A program made the position numbers and the translations under genes. DNA of 64,000 bases. Origin: Leptospira sp. WS4.C2. GTDB taxonomy: Bacteria; Spirochaetota; Leptospiria; Leptospirales; Leptospiraceae. Under the pieces are notes generated by a model. That model ran no database searches. It saw only the letters and a program-made list of their open reading frames with translations, and was not told the DNA's origin. Positions 15,956-26,541 of the stretch are shown here, one piece after another (positions within the stretch are counted from its first letter, which is position 1; every line of letters starts with the position of its first letter). The DNA lies in NCBI RefSeq assembly GCF_040833985.1, contig NZ_CP162139.1:1694001-1758000 (forward strand), given 5' to 3'.

Positions 15956-18832
15956 TTGAATATTCGAAAAAAAATAAAGTTTTTAAGTCTTTTTGTTTTA
16001 TCTCTCCTATTACTAGTTTCGGCAGAGTGGGTTTCCCTTTGGTCGAATCGAACTGTATACCTAGATAAAATCATTACTAAGGTTGAGTTTAAGGGGAACA
16101 TTAATACTTCCTCTGATGATATTTTAGATTTAATGGACATGCGTCCAGGGATGCAGCTGTCTCAAGGTTTGTTAAATGCAGATATGCGTGCTCTATTTGT
16201 TTCCGGATTCTTTTATCATATTGATATCCAAGGCGAAGCGGATGGAGACGGTGTTAAAATCCTCGTGGTTGTTAAAGAAAGACCACGTGTGAAGGATATT
16301 GATTTTATTGGGGCCGATGAGGTATTCCCTTCTGACTTACGCGATAAAATTCCCTTAAAAGAAAATGAAGTGATCACTCCCAAGAAAGTCACTCTGTCGA
16401 AGGAAGTGATTTTAAAGAAGTATAGGGACGAAGGATTTTTTCTCGCTTACGTTCGATTTGAAACGGAACCCGTGAATCCAGAGACCAATACGGTTAAAGT
16501 AAAATTCATTATTGATGAAGGGGAAGAGATTCCTGTAAGTAAAGTCAATATTTTTGGAAATAGCGAAATAGATACTTATGATATTCAGGGTATTATGGAT
16601 CTCAAAGAAAGTGGGATTATTGAATCAGGTGTATTTAAGGAATCTGCTTTTGAATCTGATAAACAGAAAATTTCTGCCTATTTGAAATCCAGAGGTTATG
16701 TTGACGCAGAATTAAGTAACGAAGGAACCAATTGGGAAATACGTTGGGAAAACCCAAAAAAGAAAGATAAACGAGTAGTTATCGTTAATTTTAAGATCAT
16801 CGAAGGTGAACAATATTTTTATAATGGATATTCCACTAGTCATGATATGACCATTGCTCCCAATGGGATGCCACAGTTTTTGAATAAAGAGAATAACCCA
16901 ATTGGAACACCAAAAGAAGAATGGGCACCTGTTTATCCTGTTAAGTACTTAGAAGACCAATTTGAGTTTGCACCCGCCGATGTGGGTGAAGTTTTTGATG
17001 AAACAAAATTCCAAAAGGACAGGGCTTCCATCAATGAAGCTTATTCTGCAAAAGGTTATTTATTTGCCCAGGTAATTCCTCGTAGGAAAGTGATTGAGCT
17101 AAGTGACGCATCCTTATCACGTTACGAGAATTGTGACAAAAGGGGCAGCACTGAAGCAAGTGTCGATTGTACAGAAGAATACAATCGCCTAAACGTTGCT
17201 AAACTAAGAAAAGTTTATGACGACGAGCCTAAGTTAAGAGGAAAAAAGTTCATTCACGTAGATTTTACGATTCGTGAAAATAACTTGGCTTTTATTGAAA
17301 ATATTATTATCAAAGGAAATAAAAAGACGCAAGACCGAGTGATTCGTAGGGAACTTCTTTTTAAACCCGGCGATCTTTTTAACTCCACTCTCGTAAACCG
17401 TTCTAGGGAACGTATTTTTAACTTAGGTTACTTTAAAGAAGTAAACTTTAATATGAGGCCGGGTTCTGATGAAACTAAAATGAACCTAATCATTGAACTT
17501 GTGGAACAACCAACAGGAACGGTCTCCATGGGGGGAGGATACGGAACGATTACCGGATTTTCCATTTTTACCCAGTTAGGTGAAAATAACTTAAATGGAT
17601 CGGGTCAACAAATCACAGGTCGTGTGGAATTTGGACCTATCCGCCGTTATTTGCAAATCTCCTGGACAGAACCATGGTTTATGGACAAACCTTGGTCACT
17701 TACGCTTTCTGCTTTTTATTCTTCGCGGACCTTGTTTGTGGGGGCCACTTCCATTACGGAAAACAACAACCAAGGGATTAAGGAAGTCGCTTCCTATGAA
17801 CGTTCCGGGGTCGGTGTGAGTGCGGGGCTTGGCCACAGGTTTCTAATCAACTGGACGCATTTTCATCGTTATTCGCCTTCATTTTTTGCATCGACTCGGC
17901 CAACGTCCCTTGTATCTGACCAGGTACTTGCCGAAGTGGATCGTGGTTGGCAATTCCGTTCGCAACTTACGAATGGTATCGCCTATGATAGCAGGGATAA
18001 CGTATTCAATTCCACCCAAGGTTTTAATTTAATTTTCTCTGTGGACAATGTGGGCCAGTTCCTAGGGGGAGAGTCCCATTTTGACCAATTCAGTCCTATT
18101 TTGGAATATTATCATACTTGGTTCGATTATACATTTTTTGGACTCATTCGCAAAAACGCGCTTAGGCGATGGCGGGTGGTTCAACAGTTCAGGACCTCAT
18201 CAGTTTTTACTTTTGAGAGGACACCGAAATACAAAGCGCAAGATAAGGAAAGGATCCCTTATATCCAAGTGCAAGACCGGTTGTTCCTTGGAGGATATGA
18301 ATCTCTCCGTGGTTGGTTTTTTGATGATAAATACTACCCGGATGAATGGAAAGATGGGGCGTCTAGTAGGGTATTGTTTACGTCTGAACTTAGGTTTCCC
18401 ATCGAACCATCGTTACTCTGGTTCGTTGTATTCTTTGATGGTGGTGCCATGTATGAACAAATCAACAGAGCGGTTGGAGAGAGAAAAGAGTTCTTTAAGA
18501 ACTACGATTCTTTAGTAAGAGCGCAACGTGTCTCAGAACCTGTGGAAACCTACTTGTATGAAAATTATAATTCCTATGGCCAAAAACTTCCAGAATCACC
18601 ACTGATTGTCAATGACCCCGGAAATTTAGTGCTTTCGAGCAAAAACCTATCAATGCAAAACTTCAGGTTTTCTTGGGGTTTTGGTCTTCGGATACAGATT
18701 CCTGTTTTGCCGCTTCGTTTGTATTTTGCGCAGAGGATTCGTTATACGGGAGTGGATGATAGACCTTTCGGACTCTATCCAGATAATAACAGCTTTCAAT
18801 TTGTTTTTGGTATTGGGGATATGCGATTCTAG
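15956..18832 (+). CDS. bamA: Outer membrane protein assembly factor BamA (Omp85)
   Basis: A 958-residue protein beginning at TTG (15956) with AAGTGA just upstream and a signal peptide ending around residue 25. POTRA-like repeats extend to about residue 515 (for example IDFIGADEVF, VNIFGNSEID, IIIKGNKKTQDRVI), with a longer, Asp/Lys-rich insertion around 270-430. The 16-strand barrel begins near 520 (GTVSMGGGYGTITGFS) and ends with an aromatic terminal residue in GDMRF. It inserts beta-barrel proteins in the outer membrane. At about 950 residues it is longer than the 800 or so of proteobacterial BamA because of the larger periplasmic part. Confidence 0.92.
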   Translation: MNIRKKIKFLSLFVLSLLLLVSAEWVSLWSNRTVYLDKIITKVEFKGNINTSSDDILDLMDMRPGMQLSQGLLNADMRALFVSGFFYHIDIQGEADGDGVKILVVVKERPRVKDIDFIGADEVFPSDLRDKIPLKENEVITPKKVTLSKEVILKKYRDEGFFLAYVRFETEPVNPETNTVKVKFIIDEGEEIPVSKVNIFGNSEIDTYDIQGIMDLKESGIIESGVFKESAFESDKQKISAYLKSRGYVDAELSNEGTNWEIRWENPKKKDKRVVIVNFKIIEGEQYFYNGYSTSHDMTIAPNGMPQFLNKENNPIGTPKEEWAPVYPVKYLEDQFEFAPADVGEVFDETKFQKDRASINEAYSAKGYLFAQVIPRRKVIELSDASLSRYENCDKRGSTEASVDCTEEYNRLNVAKLRKVYDDEPKLRGKKFIHVDFTIRENNLAFIENIIIKGNKKTQDRVIRRELLFKPGDLFNSTLVNRSRERIFNLGYFKEVNFNMRPGSDETKMNLIIELVEQPTGTVSMGGGYGTITGFSIFTQLGENNLNGSGQQITGRVEFGPIRRYLQISWTEPWFMDKPWSLTLSAFYSSRTLFVGATSITENNNQGIKEVASYERSGVGVSAGLGHRFLINWTHFHRYSPSFFASTRPTSLVSDQVLAEVDRGWQFRSQLTNGIAYDSRDNVFNSTQGFNLIFSVDNVGQFLGGESHFDQFSPILEYYHTWFDYTFFGLIRKNALRRWRVVQQFRTSSVFTFERTPKYKAQDKERIPYIQVQDRLFLGGYESLRGWFFDDKYYPDEWKDGASSRVLFTSELRFPIEPSLLWFVVFFDGGAMYEQINRAVGERKEFFKNYDSLVRAQRVSEPVETYLYENYNSYGQKLPESPLIVNDPGNLVLSSKNLSMQNFRFSWGFGLRIQIPVLPLRLYFAQRIRYTGVDDRPFGLYPDNNSFQFVFGIGDMRF

Positions 18833-21016
18833 GTGGAGTTAGTTGGACTTAATTCCGAACAGAAAAAAGCTGTTGAAGCGGTAGAAGGCCCTCTGCTCAT
18901 TTTGGCTGGGGCGGGGTCCGGTAAAACCCGCGTGATTACTTACCGCATTGCCAATCTCATCTTAAATCATAAAGTTTATCCGAACCAAATTTTAGCTGTT
19001 ACCTTTACCAACAAAGCAGCAGAAGAAATGCGAATCCGCTGTCGGAGTTTATTACCAGAAGGGAATAGTGAACCTTTCGTTCGGACATTCCACTCCCTTT
19101 GTCTGTATTTGTTACGTCGCGAGGGTAAGGTTTTGGGACTCGGGAATAATTTCACTGTTTATGACAGTGATATGCAAGAGTCCCTCATTAAAGAAATTCT
19201 AAAATCCAAAGATATGGATACAAAAGAATTTAGGCCCTCAAGTCTTGCCAATACATTCTCCGGTGCAAAAGATTCGTTTATGACTGCTGAGGATTATGCC
19301 AAAAAAAAAGCAGATGACTCTTATACTAAAACCATTGCTTCCGTTTTTTTAGAATATGAAAAAAGAAAAGACCTAAGAAATGCTTTGGATTTCGGAGATT
19401 TGATTTTAAAAACAGTTATATTATTTCGAGATTTTCCAATCATTTTGGAAAAATACCAAAGGCTTTGGAAATACATCATGGTCGATGAGTACCAAGATAC
19501 AAATAAAATCCAATACCACTTAGTTCAATCTCTATCTTCGATGCACAAAAATCTTTGTGTTGTAGGAGATGATGACCAGTCCATTTATTCATGGCGTGGT
19601 GCAGATATTTCTAATATTCTAAATTTCAAAAAAGATTATCCTGATGCGGTAGTTGTTAAATTGGAAGAAAACTATCGTTCTACGAAAACCATCATTGAAA
19701 CTGCCGCAGCTCTCATTTCTAATAACAAACAAAGGACAAATAAAACCCTTCGGACAGAAAATCCAATGGGTGATAAAATCAAACTCACTTCTTACCAAAA
19801 CGAATTGGAAGAAGCGGAAGGGATTGTTCAAAAAATCCAATCGGGAGTGAGAAAGGGACAAAAGTATTCTAACTTTGCAATTTTTTACAGAACCAATTCA
19901 CAGTCTCGATACTTTGAAGAAGCTTTGAGAAAAAAAGCCATTCCCTATAAAATTTTTGGTGGTTTTCGGTTCTTTGATAGAAAAGAGGTAAAGGACTTAA
20001 TTGCCTACCTTTCGGTTGTTGTGAATCCTGTAGATTCCACTTCTCTTTTGCGTATCATTAACTCACCTCCGCGGGGAATTGGAGATACCACAGTGAATCG
20101 ATTGTTATCCTATTCCGTAAACGAAGGGTTGTCTTTGTTTGAATGTCTAGGAAAGCCGGTGCCCGAAATCAAAAAGGGAACCTTACAAAAGTTATCTTCT
20201 TTGTATCGAATGTTCGATTCGGCAATGGAAGATCTAGGTAAAAAAACTCCATCGGAAATTGCTTATGATGTCTTAGAACACTCTGGATATAGAGAATTTT
20301 TAGAAAATGAAGGTACAGAAGATTCCTTCTCGCGACTTTCCAACTTAAATGAATTTGTAAATGCCCTTAAAGAATTTGAGGAAAATAATCCCGAGGCAAC
20401 CCTCGAAGAGTATCTTGGTAATATATCTTTAATTACCAGTGAAGAAAATACAAAAGATTTACCAGACTATGTAATCCTCATGACTGTCCATAATGCCAAG
20501 GGTTTGGAATTCCATCATGTATTTATGGCGGGAATGGAAGAGGGAACCTTCCCTCATTTCCTTTCAATTGATTCTGCCGATGGTTTGGAAGAGGAGCGAA
20601 GGCTTGCTTACGTTGCGATCACTCGTGCTCGTAAGAATTTAGAGATTAGTTTTTCAAGGTTTACCCGTAAGTTTGGAGAAATCGAAGCCCGACTTCCCTC
20701 TCAGTTTTTAGAAGAACTTCCGAGTGAATTTGTAGAAGGTGAATTTACAGAAAACCGGTATGGAGTAAGAAGACCCGAATTTACACCGAGAGCCGAAAGG
20801 TTTCAAAAATCAGAAGAAAAGTTTGAAACGGTTCTCGCAAAAACAGGGGATGGGGACTTTCAAGTGGGAACTAAGGTACGCCACAAAGTTTACGGAGAAG
20901 GTCGTATTTTAACAATTTCAGGATCAGGAGATAATCGCAAGGTCGAAGTGCGATTTGGCTCCCATTTGGATAAAAAATTCTTATTGGCATATACACCATT
21001 AGAGATAATTTCATGA
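18833..21016 (+). CDS. ATP-dependent DNA helicase UvrD/PcrA
   Basis: A 727-residue superfamily 1A helicase. It begins at GTG 18833, directly after the bamA stop. Motifs in order are I AGAGSGKT (25-32), Ia TFTNKAAEEM, II VDEYQDTN, III GDDDQSIYSWRGA, IV NYRST, V TVHNAKGLEFHHVF, and VI YVAITRARK. The C-terminal KVYGEGRIL segment is the Tudor-like RNA-polymerase-binding domain of PcrA. Roles are nucleotide excision repair, replication restart and removal of RecA filaments. Rep is the alternative, but the C-terminal domain favours UvrD/PcrA. Confidence 0.93.
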   Translation: MELVGLNSEQKKAVEAVEGPLLILAGAGSGKTRVITYRIANLILNHKVYPNQILAVTFTNKAAEEMRIRCRSLLPEGNSEPFVRTFHSLCLYLLRREGKVLGLGNNFTVYDSDMQESLIKEILKSKDMDTKEFRPSSLANTFSGAKDSFMTAEDYAKKKADDSYTKTIASVFLEYEKRKDLRNALDFGDLILKTVILFRDFPIILEKYQRLWKYIMVDEYQDTNKIQYHLVQSLSSMHKNLCVVGDDDQSIYSWRGADISNILNFKKDYPDAVVVKLEENYRSTKTIIETAAALISNNKQRTNKTLRTENPMGDKIKLTSYQNELEEAEGIVQKIQSGVRKGQKYSNFAIFYRTNSQSRYFEEALRKKAIPYKIFGGFRFFDRKEVKDLIAYLSVVVNPVDSTSLLRIINSPPRGIGDTTVNRLLSYSVNEGLSLFECLGKPVPEIKKGTLQKLSSLYRMFDSAMEDLGKKTPSEIAYDVLEHSGYREFLENEGTEDSFSRLSNLNEFVNALKEFEENNPEATLEEYLGNISLITSEENTKDLPDYVILMTVHNAKGLEFHHVFMAGMEEGTFPHFLSIDSADGLEEERRLAYVAITRARKNLEISFSRFTRKFGEIEARLPSQFLEELPSEFVEGEFTENRYGVRRPEFTPRAERFQKSEEKFETVLAKTGDGDFQVGTKVRHKVYGEGRILTISGSGDNRKVEVRFGSHLDKKFLLAYTPLEIIS

Positions 21017-21034
21017 ACTAGAAGAGGAATGGAA

Positions 21035-21463
21035 ATGAAACGATTTTGGACTTTGAGTATTATAGTATTATTTCCGGTAACGTTTGTCTATGCACAACAG
21101 AGCACCGGTTTGGCGGAAGAGTTTGTAAAACTAGAAGACTATCTTAGAAATCCAAAAATTACAGAAGAACAGAAAAAAAAGAATTTTGAAACCAATATGG
21201 TTAGTTCTGTTCGAAGTACTCTTTCTAAACGTATATCCAATCCCAAAAAAGATCTAAAGGATTTAAAATTCCAGGATTTACAAACAGAACGACCAGAAGG
21301 AACCAATACTTTTTTTGTAAAGTATAAGAACTTTTATTTTCAATATCAGTTTCCTGTAGATCCAGAAACTTATGTTACTTCTCCTTCGGAAGAAATAGTT
21401 TTGGAAAAACCAGATGGTTTGGATCTCGGTTCAAACGCTCACAAAGAAGAAAAAAAGAATTAG
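21035..21463 (+). CDS. Small secreted protein of unknown function
   Basis: A 142-residue protein with a signal peptide (residues 1-20, ending VYA before QQST). ATG 21035 is preferred to ATG 21029, because the AGAGGA ribosome site (21023-21028) lies directly against the latter. The mature part is charged, with a helical first half and a Lys/Glu-rich tail, and no Cys. No family recognised. It is between the helicase and a CysQ-like gene, with 19 bp to the next start. Confidence 0.7.
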   Translation: MKRFWTLSIIVLFPVTFVYAQQSTGLAEEFVKLEDYLRNPKITEEQKKKNFETNMVSSVRSTLSKRISNPKKDLKDLKFQDLQTERPEGTNTFFVKYKNFYFQYQFPVDPETYVTSPSEEIVLEKPDGLDLGSNAHKEEKKN

Positions 21464-21482
21464 ATTTCTCTATAAGGACGGA

Positions 21483-22352
21483 ATGGAAGAAAGAGATTTT
21501 CAAGAAGTTTGGCGGTGGGTATTATCAGTTGGGGACTCTATCCTTTCCATTTATAAATCGGACTTTCAGATTCGTGACAAAGGTGGCAATGATCCTGTCA
21601 CGGAAGCAGATTTGTTTGCAAGCGAGTTTCTTTTCGAGAAAATAACATCTCGTTTTCCAGGTCATGGATTTTTGTCAGAAGAAAAAACTGATACAAATAG
21701 GCGTTTGGATAAGGAATGGGTCTGGATTTTAGATCCAATTGACGGGACACGTGAATTTGTTAAAAAGAATGATCAGTTTGCTCTCAGTTTAGGTCTTGTT
21801 CGAAATGGTGAGGCGATTTGGGGAGTGATCTTCAATCCTGCCACGGGTGAGTTCTTTTCTAAAAATCGAAATACTTTTTTTGCTAAATTACAGGCCCCAT
21901 TTGCCACAGAAGAGAACTTTAGAATCGTAGTTGTGGAAAGTGGTTCCGTAATACATCCGTTAGAGGAATCAAAACCTGTTAAAGATAAACCGATTCTCCT
22001 TGTTTCTTTATCTGAAATGAAAGAGGGATTGTTTGCCGATTCCTTTTGGCATGATGATTTTGAAATTCGTTCGATGGGAAGTATTGCCTATAAATTGGGA
22101 CTTTTATCCGCCGGTTTTATTGACCTAATCGTTTCACTAAAACCAAAGAACGAATGGGATATTTGTGGTGGGATTGCTCTCTTGGACGAAGAAAACTTTA
22201 CTTGTTTCCCTTTGAAAGATGATCGGTATCAATTCAACCAAGCACAAACCCTATCTTTTGGTTTGGTAGCAGGTAAAAAAGCTGCGGTGAATTATTTGGA
22301 ATCTAAAATAGACTTTCACCAATTGTCCCTCAAGGTAAAGGAACGATGGTAA
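21483..22352 (+). CDS. Inositol monophosphatase-family protein, CysQ-like
   Basis: A 289-residue Mg-dependent phosphatase. ATG 21483 has AAGGA at 21474-21478; a longer open frame from 21414 overlaps the upstream gene and is not supported. The metal-binding motifs are visible: DPVTEADLFAS, EE (LSEEK), DPIDGTREFVKKNDQFALSL and NEWDICGGIALL. The GTREF form matches CysQ, the 3'(2'),5'-bisphosphate nucleotidase that removes PAP made during sulphate assimilation or coenzyme A transfer. Inositol monophosphatase activity is the alternative. It overlaps the next gene by 7 bp. Confidence 0.85.
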   Translation: MEERDFQEVWRWVLSVGDSILSIYKSDFQIRDKGGNDPVTEADLFASEFLFEKITSRFPGHGFLSEEKTDTNRRLDKEWVWILDPIDGTREFVKKNDQFALSLGLVRNGEAIWGVIFNPATGEFFSKNRNTFFAKLQAPFATEENFRIVVVESGSVIHPLEESKPVKDKPILLVSLSEMKEGLFADSFWHDDFEIRSMGSIAYKLGLLSAGFIDLIVSLKPKNEWDICGGIALLDEENFTCFPLKDDRYQFNQAQTLSFGLVAGKKAAVNYLESKIDFHQLSLKVKERW

Positions 22353-23485
22353 AAACCAAACGAATTGGTTTAGATGCAAGACCCTTGTCCACAAGGGTGT
22401 CGGGAGTAGGAAGGCTCATTGCCGAAACCTTAAAAGCATTCCCATATAAAGACAAATATGATTTCTTTTTATTTTCTCATTTGCCCATCCATGAAGACCA
22501 TAAAGCGGTAATAGAGCTGCCGAATGTAACTTGGGTTTCTGGTGGAGGTTTTTTGAAATGGAAAGGAGGGTTGTATTACAATCTTTACATTCCTCTTTAT
22601 CTACTAAAAAACAGATTGGATCTCTTTTGGGGTTCCCAGCAAGTATTACCTCCTTTTTTACCAAGTGCTCTTCGTGCGGTTCTTACTTATTGTGATTTGG
22701 TTTTATACTTATATCCTGAGACTATGCGTTGGATCGCCAAAGTCCAACAAAGACTTTTCCAAAGATATTCTGTTAGGCGATCTAGCTTTATTCTTTCGAT
22801 CTCTAAACAAACAAGTGATGATTTGTGTCGTAAGTTTGGATACCCTGTAGACCAAACGGGGGTCTCATACCCGGGTGTGAATCCTCAGGAGATGACAAAA
22901 CTTTTGGAAACAAAACTTTCGAACCGAGTGAAGGATTTAGGTACCGATTTTCTCTTATCTGTTTCCACCATTGAACCAAGGAAAAACTATCCTTTTTTAC
23001 TCAATGTCTTTCGTGAGTATCGAAAACTCGATCCTCATCATTACCGCCCTTGGGTAATTGTAGGAAAAATTGGTTGGGAGTCGCCAGAGTTTATAGAAGA
23101 ATTATTACAAGAGCGTGCTTTGTACAAAGACATCTATATTTTAGATTCTGTTTCCGATTCCGAACTCCAACATCTCTACAAAAGAGCAGGTTTATTTGCC
23201 TTCGCTAGTAAATATGAAGGATTTGGAATTCCTATGGTGGAAGCCATATTTCACGGTTTGAATTGTATTGTTTCTGATATTCCTACCTTCCATGAAATTG
23301 GAAAGAATGGAGTTACCTACCTTCCTTACCTAACCAAGGAAGATGCAAAACTTTGGGCAGAATCAATCAAAAGTTTCTTTGAACATCCAACACCACCGGC
23401 GGTATCGATTCAGGAATTTACTTGGGAAAATGCAGCAAAGATTACTGAAGTAGTTTTTCGCAAAGTTTTAGAGGAAGGAGAATAG
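22346..23485 (+). CDS. Family 4 glycosyltransferase
   Basis: A 379-residue GT-B enzyme. The N-terminal domain has GLDARPLSTRVSGVGR, and the C-terminal nucleotide-sugar domain has STIEPRKNYPFLL, a DSVSDSELQHLY stretch and the E-x7-E motif region ASKYEGFGIPMVEAIFHG. The EGFGIP motif is typical of mannosyl/glucosyl transferases of GT4. The acceptor is unknown, presumably an envelope glycan. The 3' end overlaps a convergent small gene by 18 bp. Confidence 0.86.
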   Translation: MVKTKRIGLDARPLSTRVSGVGRLIAETLKAFPYKDKYDFFLFSHLPIHEDHKAVIELPNVTWVSGGGFLKWKGGLYYNLYIPLYLLKNRLDLFWGSQQVLPPFLPSALRAVLTYCDLVLYLYPETMRWIAKVQQRLFQRYSVRRSSFILSISKQTSDDLCRKFGYPVDQTGVSYPGVNPQEMTKLLETKLSNRVKDLGTDFLLSVSTIEPRKNYPFLLNVFREYRKLDPHHYRPWVIVGKIGWESPEFIEELLQERALYKDIYILDSVSDSELQHLYKRAGLFAFASKYEGFGIPMVEAIFHGLNCIVSDIPTFHEIGKNGVTYLPYLTKEDAKLWAESIKSFFEHPTPPAVSIQEFTWENAAKITEVVFRKVLEEGE

Positions 23486-23863
23486 TCCCTTCTTTTTTGT
23501 GACAACCCCTGAATAGAGAATTTTAGATTTATCTGATTGAGGAAGAACATGGAGATGGAATCGGTCTCTTGTCATTGCTTGGATTTCACATTCCCAATCC
23601 GCATCTTTTGCGATGAGTTTGATTCTGTCGCAGAGGACTTCCGATTCGAGTAACCAAATCAGAGAAAATTCGGACTTACCTCGTTTGAAATAGGATTTGA
23701 TTTCTTTCTGATTTCCTTTCCAGATAACGGTTGTTTCATCCCCAGTTTCGTATGGTTGTGTTGTGGACGGAATCATAGAAATTCCTTTTCCACTCCAGTT
23801 TCCCTTTACGTAATCATTCCATTCGTCAAAATTGGAAAAGTAATTATAAATCAGTGAATTCAA
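23468..23863 (-). CDS. Conserved hypothetical protein, 131 residues
   Basis: A small soluble protein, rich in Trp and Tyr in its first half (EWNDYVKGNWSGKG), with two Cys and no signal peptide. No family recognised. The only early start is TTG 23863 (no Shine-Dalgarno), which would overlap the 5' region of the divergent thioredoxin gene; a later Met at residue 30 is the other choice. Its stop lies inside the convergent glycosyltransferase gene. Coding is supported by absence of stops and balanced composition, but the start is uncertain. Confidence 0.5.
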   Translation of the reverse strand: MNSLIYNYFSNFDEWNDYVKGNWSGKGISMIPSTTQPYETGDETTVIWKGNQKEIKSYFKRGKSEFSLIWLLESEVLCDRIKLIAKDADWECEIQAMTRDRFHLHVLPQSDKSKILYSGVVTKKKGLFSFL

Positions 23864-23865
23864 AT

Positions 23866-24387
23866 ATGATGACCCAGGCTTTTTTGAACCTTAGATCCAG
23901 CTTTTATCTTATCTTTATCCTATCTCTTCTTTTTTGTAAACCAGAAGGGACAACCAGTGATTTTTATCCCGAACCACTGCCGACCCTCGGGGGAGGGAAG
24001 GAACAATTGGATTCTTTTAAAGGCAAAGTAGTGATTCTGGATTTTTGGGCTACTTGGTGTGAACCTTGTGCGAAGGCAGTTCCCACCATCAACAAGTGGA
24101 AGGCCTCTGTTTCGGATAACGATTTTGTGTTTCGCGGAATCAATACAGATACAACAGAACCGATAGAAAAAATCAAAAAAGATAGGGAACGATTGAAAAT
24201 GAATTACCCCACCTTACTTGATAAAGACTGGAAAATGACAGATTTTTATCATGTAGAGGGAATTCCATGCCTCCTCGTCTTTGACAGGTCAGGTAAAATC
24301 GTGTATAGGCAGTATGGACTTGTTGAATCGGACCTCTCTGGCCTTGTCATTCGCTCCCATGTATGGGCTGCGTCGGAACTGCCATAA
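23866..24387 (+). CDS. TlpA/ResA-like thioredoxin-fold lipoprotein
   Basis: A 173-residue exported thioredoxin. The first 24 residues form a lipoprotein signal ending in LLFC (Cys24). The fold follows: KGKVVILDFWATWCEPC with the redox motif WCEPC (64-68), the cis-proline EGIPCLLVFD, and a C-terminal helix. TlpA/ResA proteins reduce disulphides in the periplasm, for example during cytochrome c maturation. An extra Cys directly after the cis-Pro (GIPC) is unusual. ATG 23866 or 23869 is preferred over GTG 23854. Confidence 0.85.
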   Translation: MMTQAFLNLRSSFYLIFILSLLFCKPEGTTSDFYPEPLPTLGGGKEQLDSFKGKVVILDFWATWCEPCAKAVPTINKWKASVSDNDFVFRGINTDTTEPIEKIKKDRERLKMNYPTLLDKDWKMTDFYHVEGIPCLLVFDRSGKIVYRQYGLVESDLSGLVIRSHVWAASELP

Positions 24388-24523
24388 TTGTGCAATGCGA
24401 AACAACATTTTGATTTTCTATTGAATTCGATGACAAGATTGAAAATGTCTTGACTCATGTTCGTTAAAAAAGTCCCTTTAAAGATACCTTTTTACGTTTT
24501 CTTTTGAGAAAGGAGTCAGAATA

Positions 24524-26458
24524 ATGCCAGCCAATTTGCCCGAACTCTTCCAGCAGAGTGCTGAAAAATTTGGGAACCGCCCCGCGTTCGTTAGTAAAGA
24601 CGAATCTAAGTCCTATAAACCCGTCACTTTTAAAGAAGTATATGATCTTGGTATCAACTTAGCTGAAGCTCTCATTGATTTGGGTGTTTCCGCGAAAGAG
24701 AATGTTGCCTTGCTTGCAGATAACCGATTGGAATGGATTGTTTCCGATTATGGAATTCTTATGGCCGGTGCAGCAGACGTTCCGAGAGGAACTGATATTA
24801 CCGATTCAGAAATCGCTTATATTCTAAACCATTGTGAAGCAAAAGTTGTGTTTCTTGAGAATGACAAAATGCTCGAGAAATTCCAAAAGAACCGCTCCCA
24901 ATTAGAATTTGCAAAGACCCTCATCGTTATGGATAAAAAATCCACAGCAACTGGTGTTCTTAAACTATATGATCTGATTGAAAAAGGTAAGGAACTTCGC
25001 GCTAAGGGTTCTAAAAAAGCAGAAGAGCGAATGAAAGCCATTGCTCCTGATGATCTATTTACGATCATTTATACTTCTGGAACCACTGGGATGCCAAAAG
25101 GTGTGATGTTGAAACACAGCAACATGATCCACCAAACTTCTGTCATTCTCGGTAATATGATCGAAATCAAAGAAGATGAAAGGATGTTGTCCATCCTTCC
25201 TGTTTGGCACGTATTCGAAAGAGTATTTGAGTACTTAGCCATTGCTGCTGGTTGTGCTACATACTACACCAATGTCCGTGATCTTCGTGATGACATGAAA
25301 AAGGCAAAACCTACGTTTATGGCATCTGCTCCAAGACTTTGGGAAAGTATCTATAACGGAATTTATACGAGAATTAATGATCCAAAACAAACTCCGGCGA
25401 TCCGTCGTGGTCTCTTCAATTTGGCTTATTTTTTCTCTAAACATTTCAATGCTGCCACAAGGTTTTTAAAAGGAAACCAAGTAGACTATGTAGGAAGAAA
25501 TCCAATCGTTTCTCTCTTCAAAGGATTTTACTATTTGGTTTTGGCCATTGTTTTAGCAGTTCCTTACTTCCTTCTCGATTTGGTGGTGCTTTCTAAAATT
25601 AGAGAAGCTACTGGTGGGGAGCTCAAAGCTTCTGTTTCCGGTGGTGGTGCATTACAAAGACATGTAGATGCATTCTTCAATGATATAGGAATCAATGTAC
25701 TAGAAGGTTATGGAATGACGGAAACTTCTCCGGTCATTTCTGTAAGAACTTTCAAAAAATTGGTCCAAGGATCGGTGGGACTCATCACTCCAGAAACATC
25801 CGTACAAATTCGAGATGATTTGGGAAAGGTACTCACTCATGTGGATGCGAACCAAAAACTCATTTCCGGTAATTACGGAGCTCGCGGTGTGATTCACATT
25901 CGTGGACCACAAGTGATGAAAGGATATTACAAAAATCCAGAAACCACAGCAAAGGTTCTAAAGGACGGTTGGATGGATACGGGAGATATTGGAATGTTCA
26001 ATTTCAAAAAGACCCTAACCATTACTGGTCGTGCCAAAGATACCGTAGTGCTTCTTGGTGGAGAAAACGTCGAACCGGTTCCGATCGAAGACAAACTTAC
26101 CGAATCTCCCTTCATTGCTCAGTGTATGGTTATTGGCCAAGACCAAAAGAACTTGGGAGCCCTTGTGGTGCCTGATTTTGACAAGTTGACCGAGTGGGCG
26201 AAAGAAAATGGGATTTCTGAGACGGACAAACAGAAACTCATTGATCACCCGAAGGTTCTCGATTTCTACAAAAAGGAAATCAAAGCCCTCAACAATACCA
26301 AAACTGGATTTAAGTCTTTTGAACAAGTAACTCCGTTTATCCTCATTACCAAACCATTTGAAGTGGGTGATGAATTGACAAACCTGTTCAAAATGAAACG
26401 CCACCTGATCACAGAAAAATACAAAGATAAAATCACAACTTTGTATGCTGCTGATTAA
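24524..26458 (+). CDS. Long-chain acyl-CoA synthetase (AMP-forming)
   Basis: A 644-residue adenylate-forming enzyme, with AAAGGAG 8 nt before the ATG. The P-loop motif is [11 protein letters not shown] (183-193), with [18 protein letters not shown] and the [15 protein letters not shown] hinge. A hydrophobic stretch around 325-350 suggests membrane association, as in related FadD15-type proteins. It activates long-chain fatty acids to acyl-CoA, which fits Leptospira, known to use fatty acids as its main carbon source. The 136-bp upstream gap contains TTGACT (24450-24455) but no good -10. A strong terminator follows, so it is probably a single-gene transcript. Confidence 0.92.
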   Translation: MPANLPELFQQSAEKFGNRPAFVSKDESKSYKPVTFKEVYDLGINLAEALIDLGVSAKENVALLADNRLEWIVSDYGILMAGAADVPRGTDITDSEIAYILNHCEAKVVFLENDKMLEKFQKNRSQLEFAKTLIVMDKKSTATGVLKLYDLIEKGKELRAKGSKKAEERMKAIAPDDLFTIIYTSGTTGMPKGVMLKHSNMIHQTSVILGNMIEIKEDERMLSILPVWHVFERVFEYLAIAAGCATYYTNVRDLRDDMKKAKPTFMASAPRLWESIYNGIYTRINDPKQTPAIRRGLFNLAYFFSKHFNAATRFLKGNQVDYVGRNPIVSLFKGFYYLVLAIVLAVPYFLLDLVVLSKIREATGGELKASVSGGGALQRHVDAFFNDIGINVLEGYGMTETSPVISVRTFKKLVQGSVGLITPETSVQIRDDLGKVLTHVDANQKLISGNYGARGVIHIRGPQVMKGYYKNPETTAKVLKDGWMDTGDIGMFNFKKTLTITGRAKDTVVLLGGENVEPVPIEDKLTESPFIAQCMVIGQDQKNLGALVVPDFDKLTEWAKENGISETDKQKLIDHPKVLDFYKKEIKALNNTKTGFKSFEQVTPFILITKPFEVGDELTNLFKMKRHLITEKYKDKITTLYAAD

Positions 26459-26478
26459 GAGAGTTTAATTTTCTAGAT

Positions 26479-26504
26479 CGCCCGCACACTTGCGGGCGGT
26501 TTTT
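26479..26504 (+). terminator. Rho-independent terminator after acyl-CoA synthetase
   Basis: A perfect 8-bp G+C-rich stem, CGCCCGCA (26479-26486) and TGCGGGCG (26491-26498), around loop CACT and followed by a T run (26500-26504). It begins 21 bp after the stop codon. Confidence 0.92.
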
Positions 26505-26541
26505 ACTCTTCTGTTTTTCACCTCCAGTCGATACTCTTATT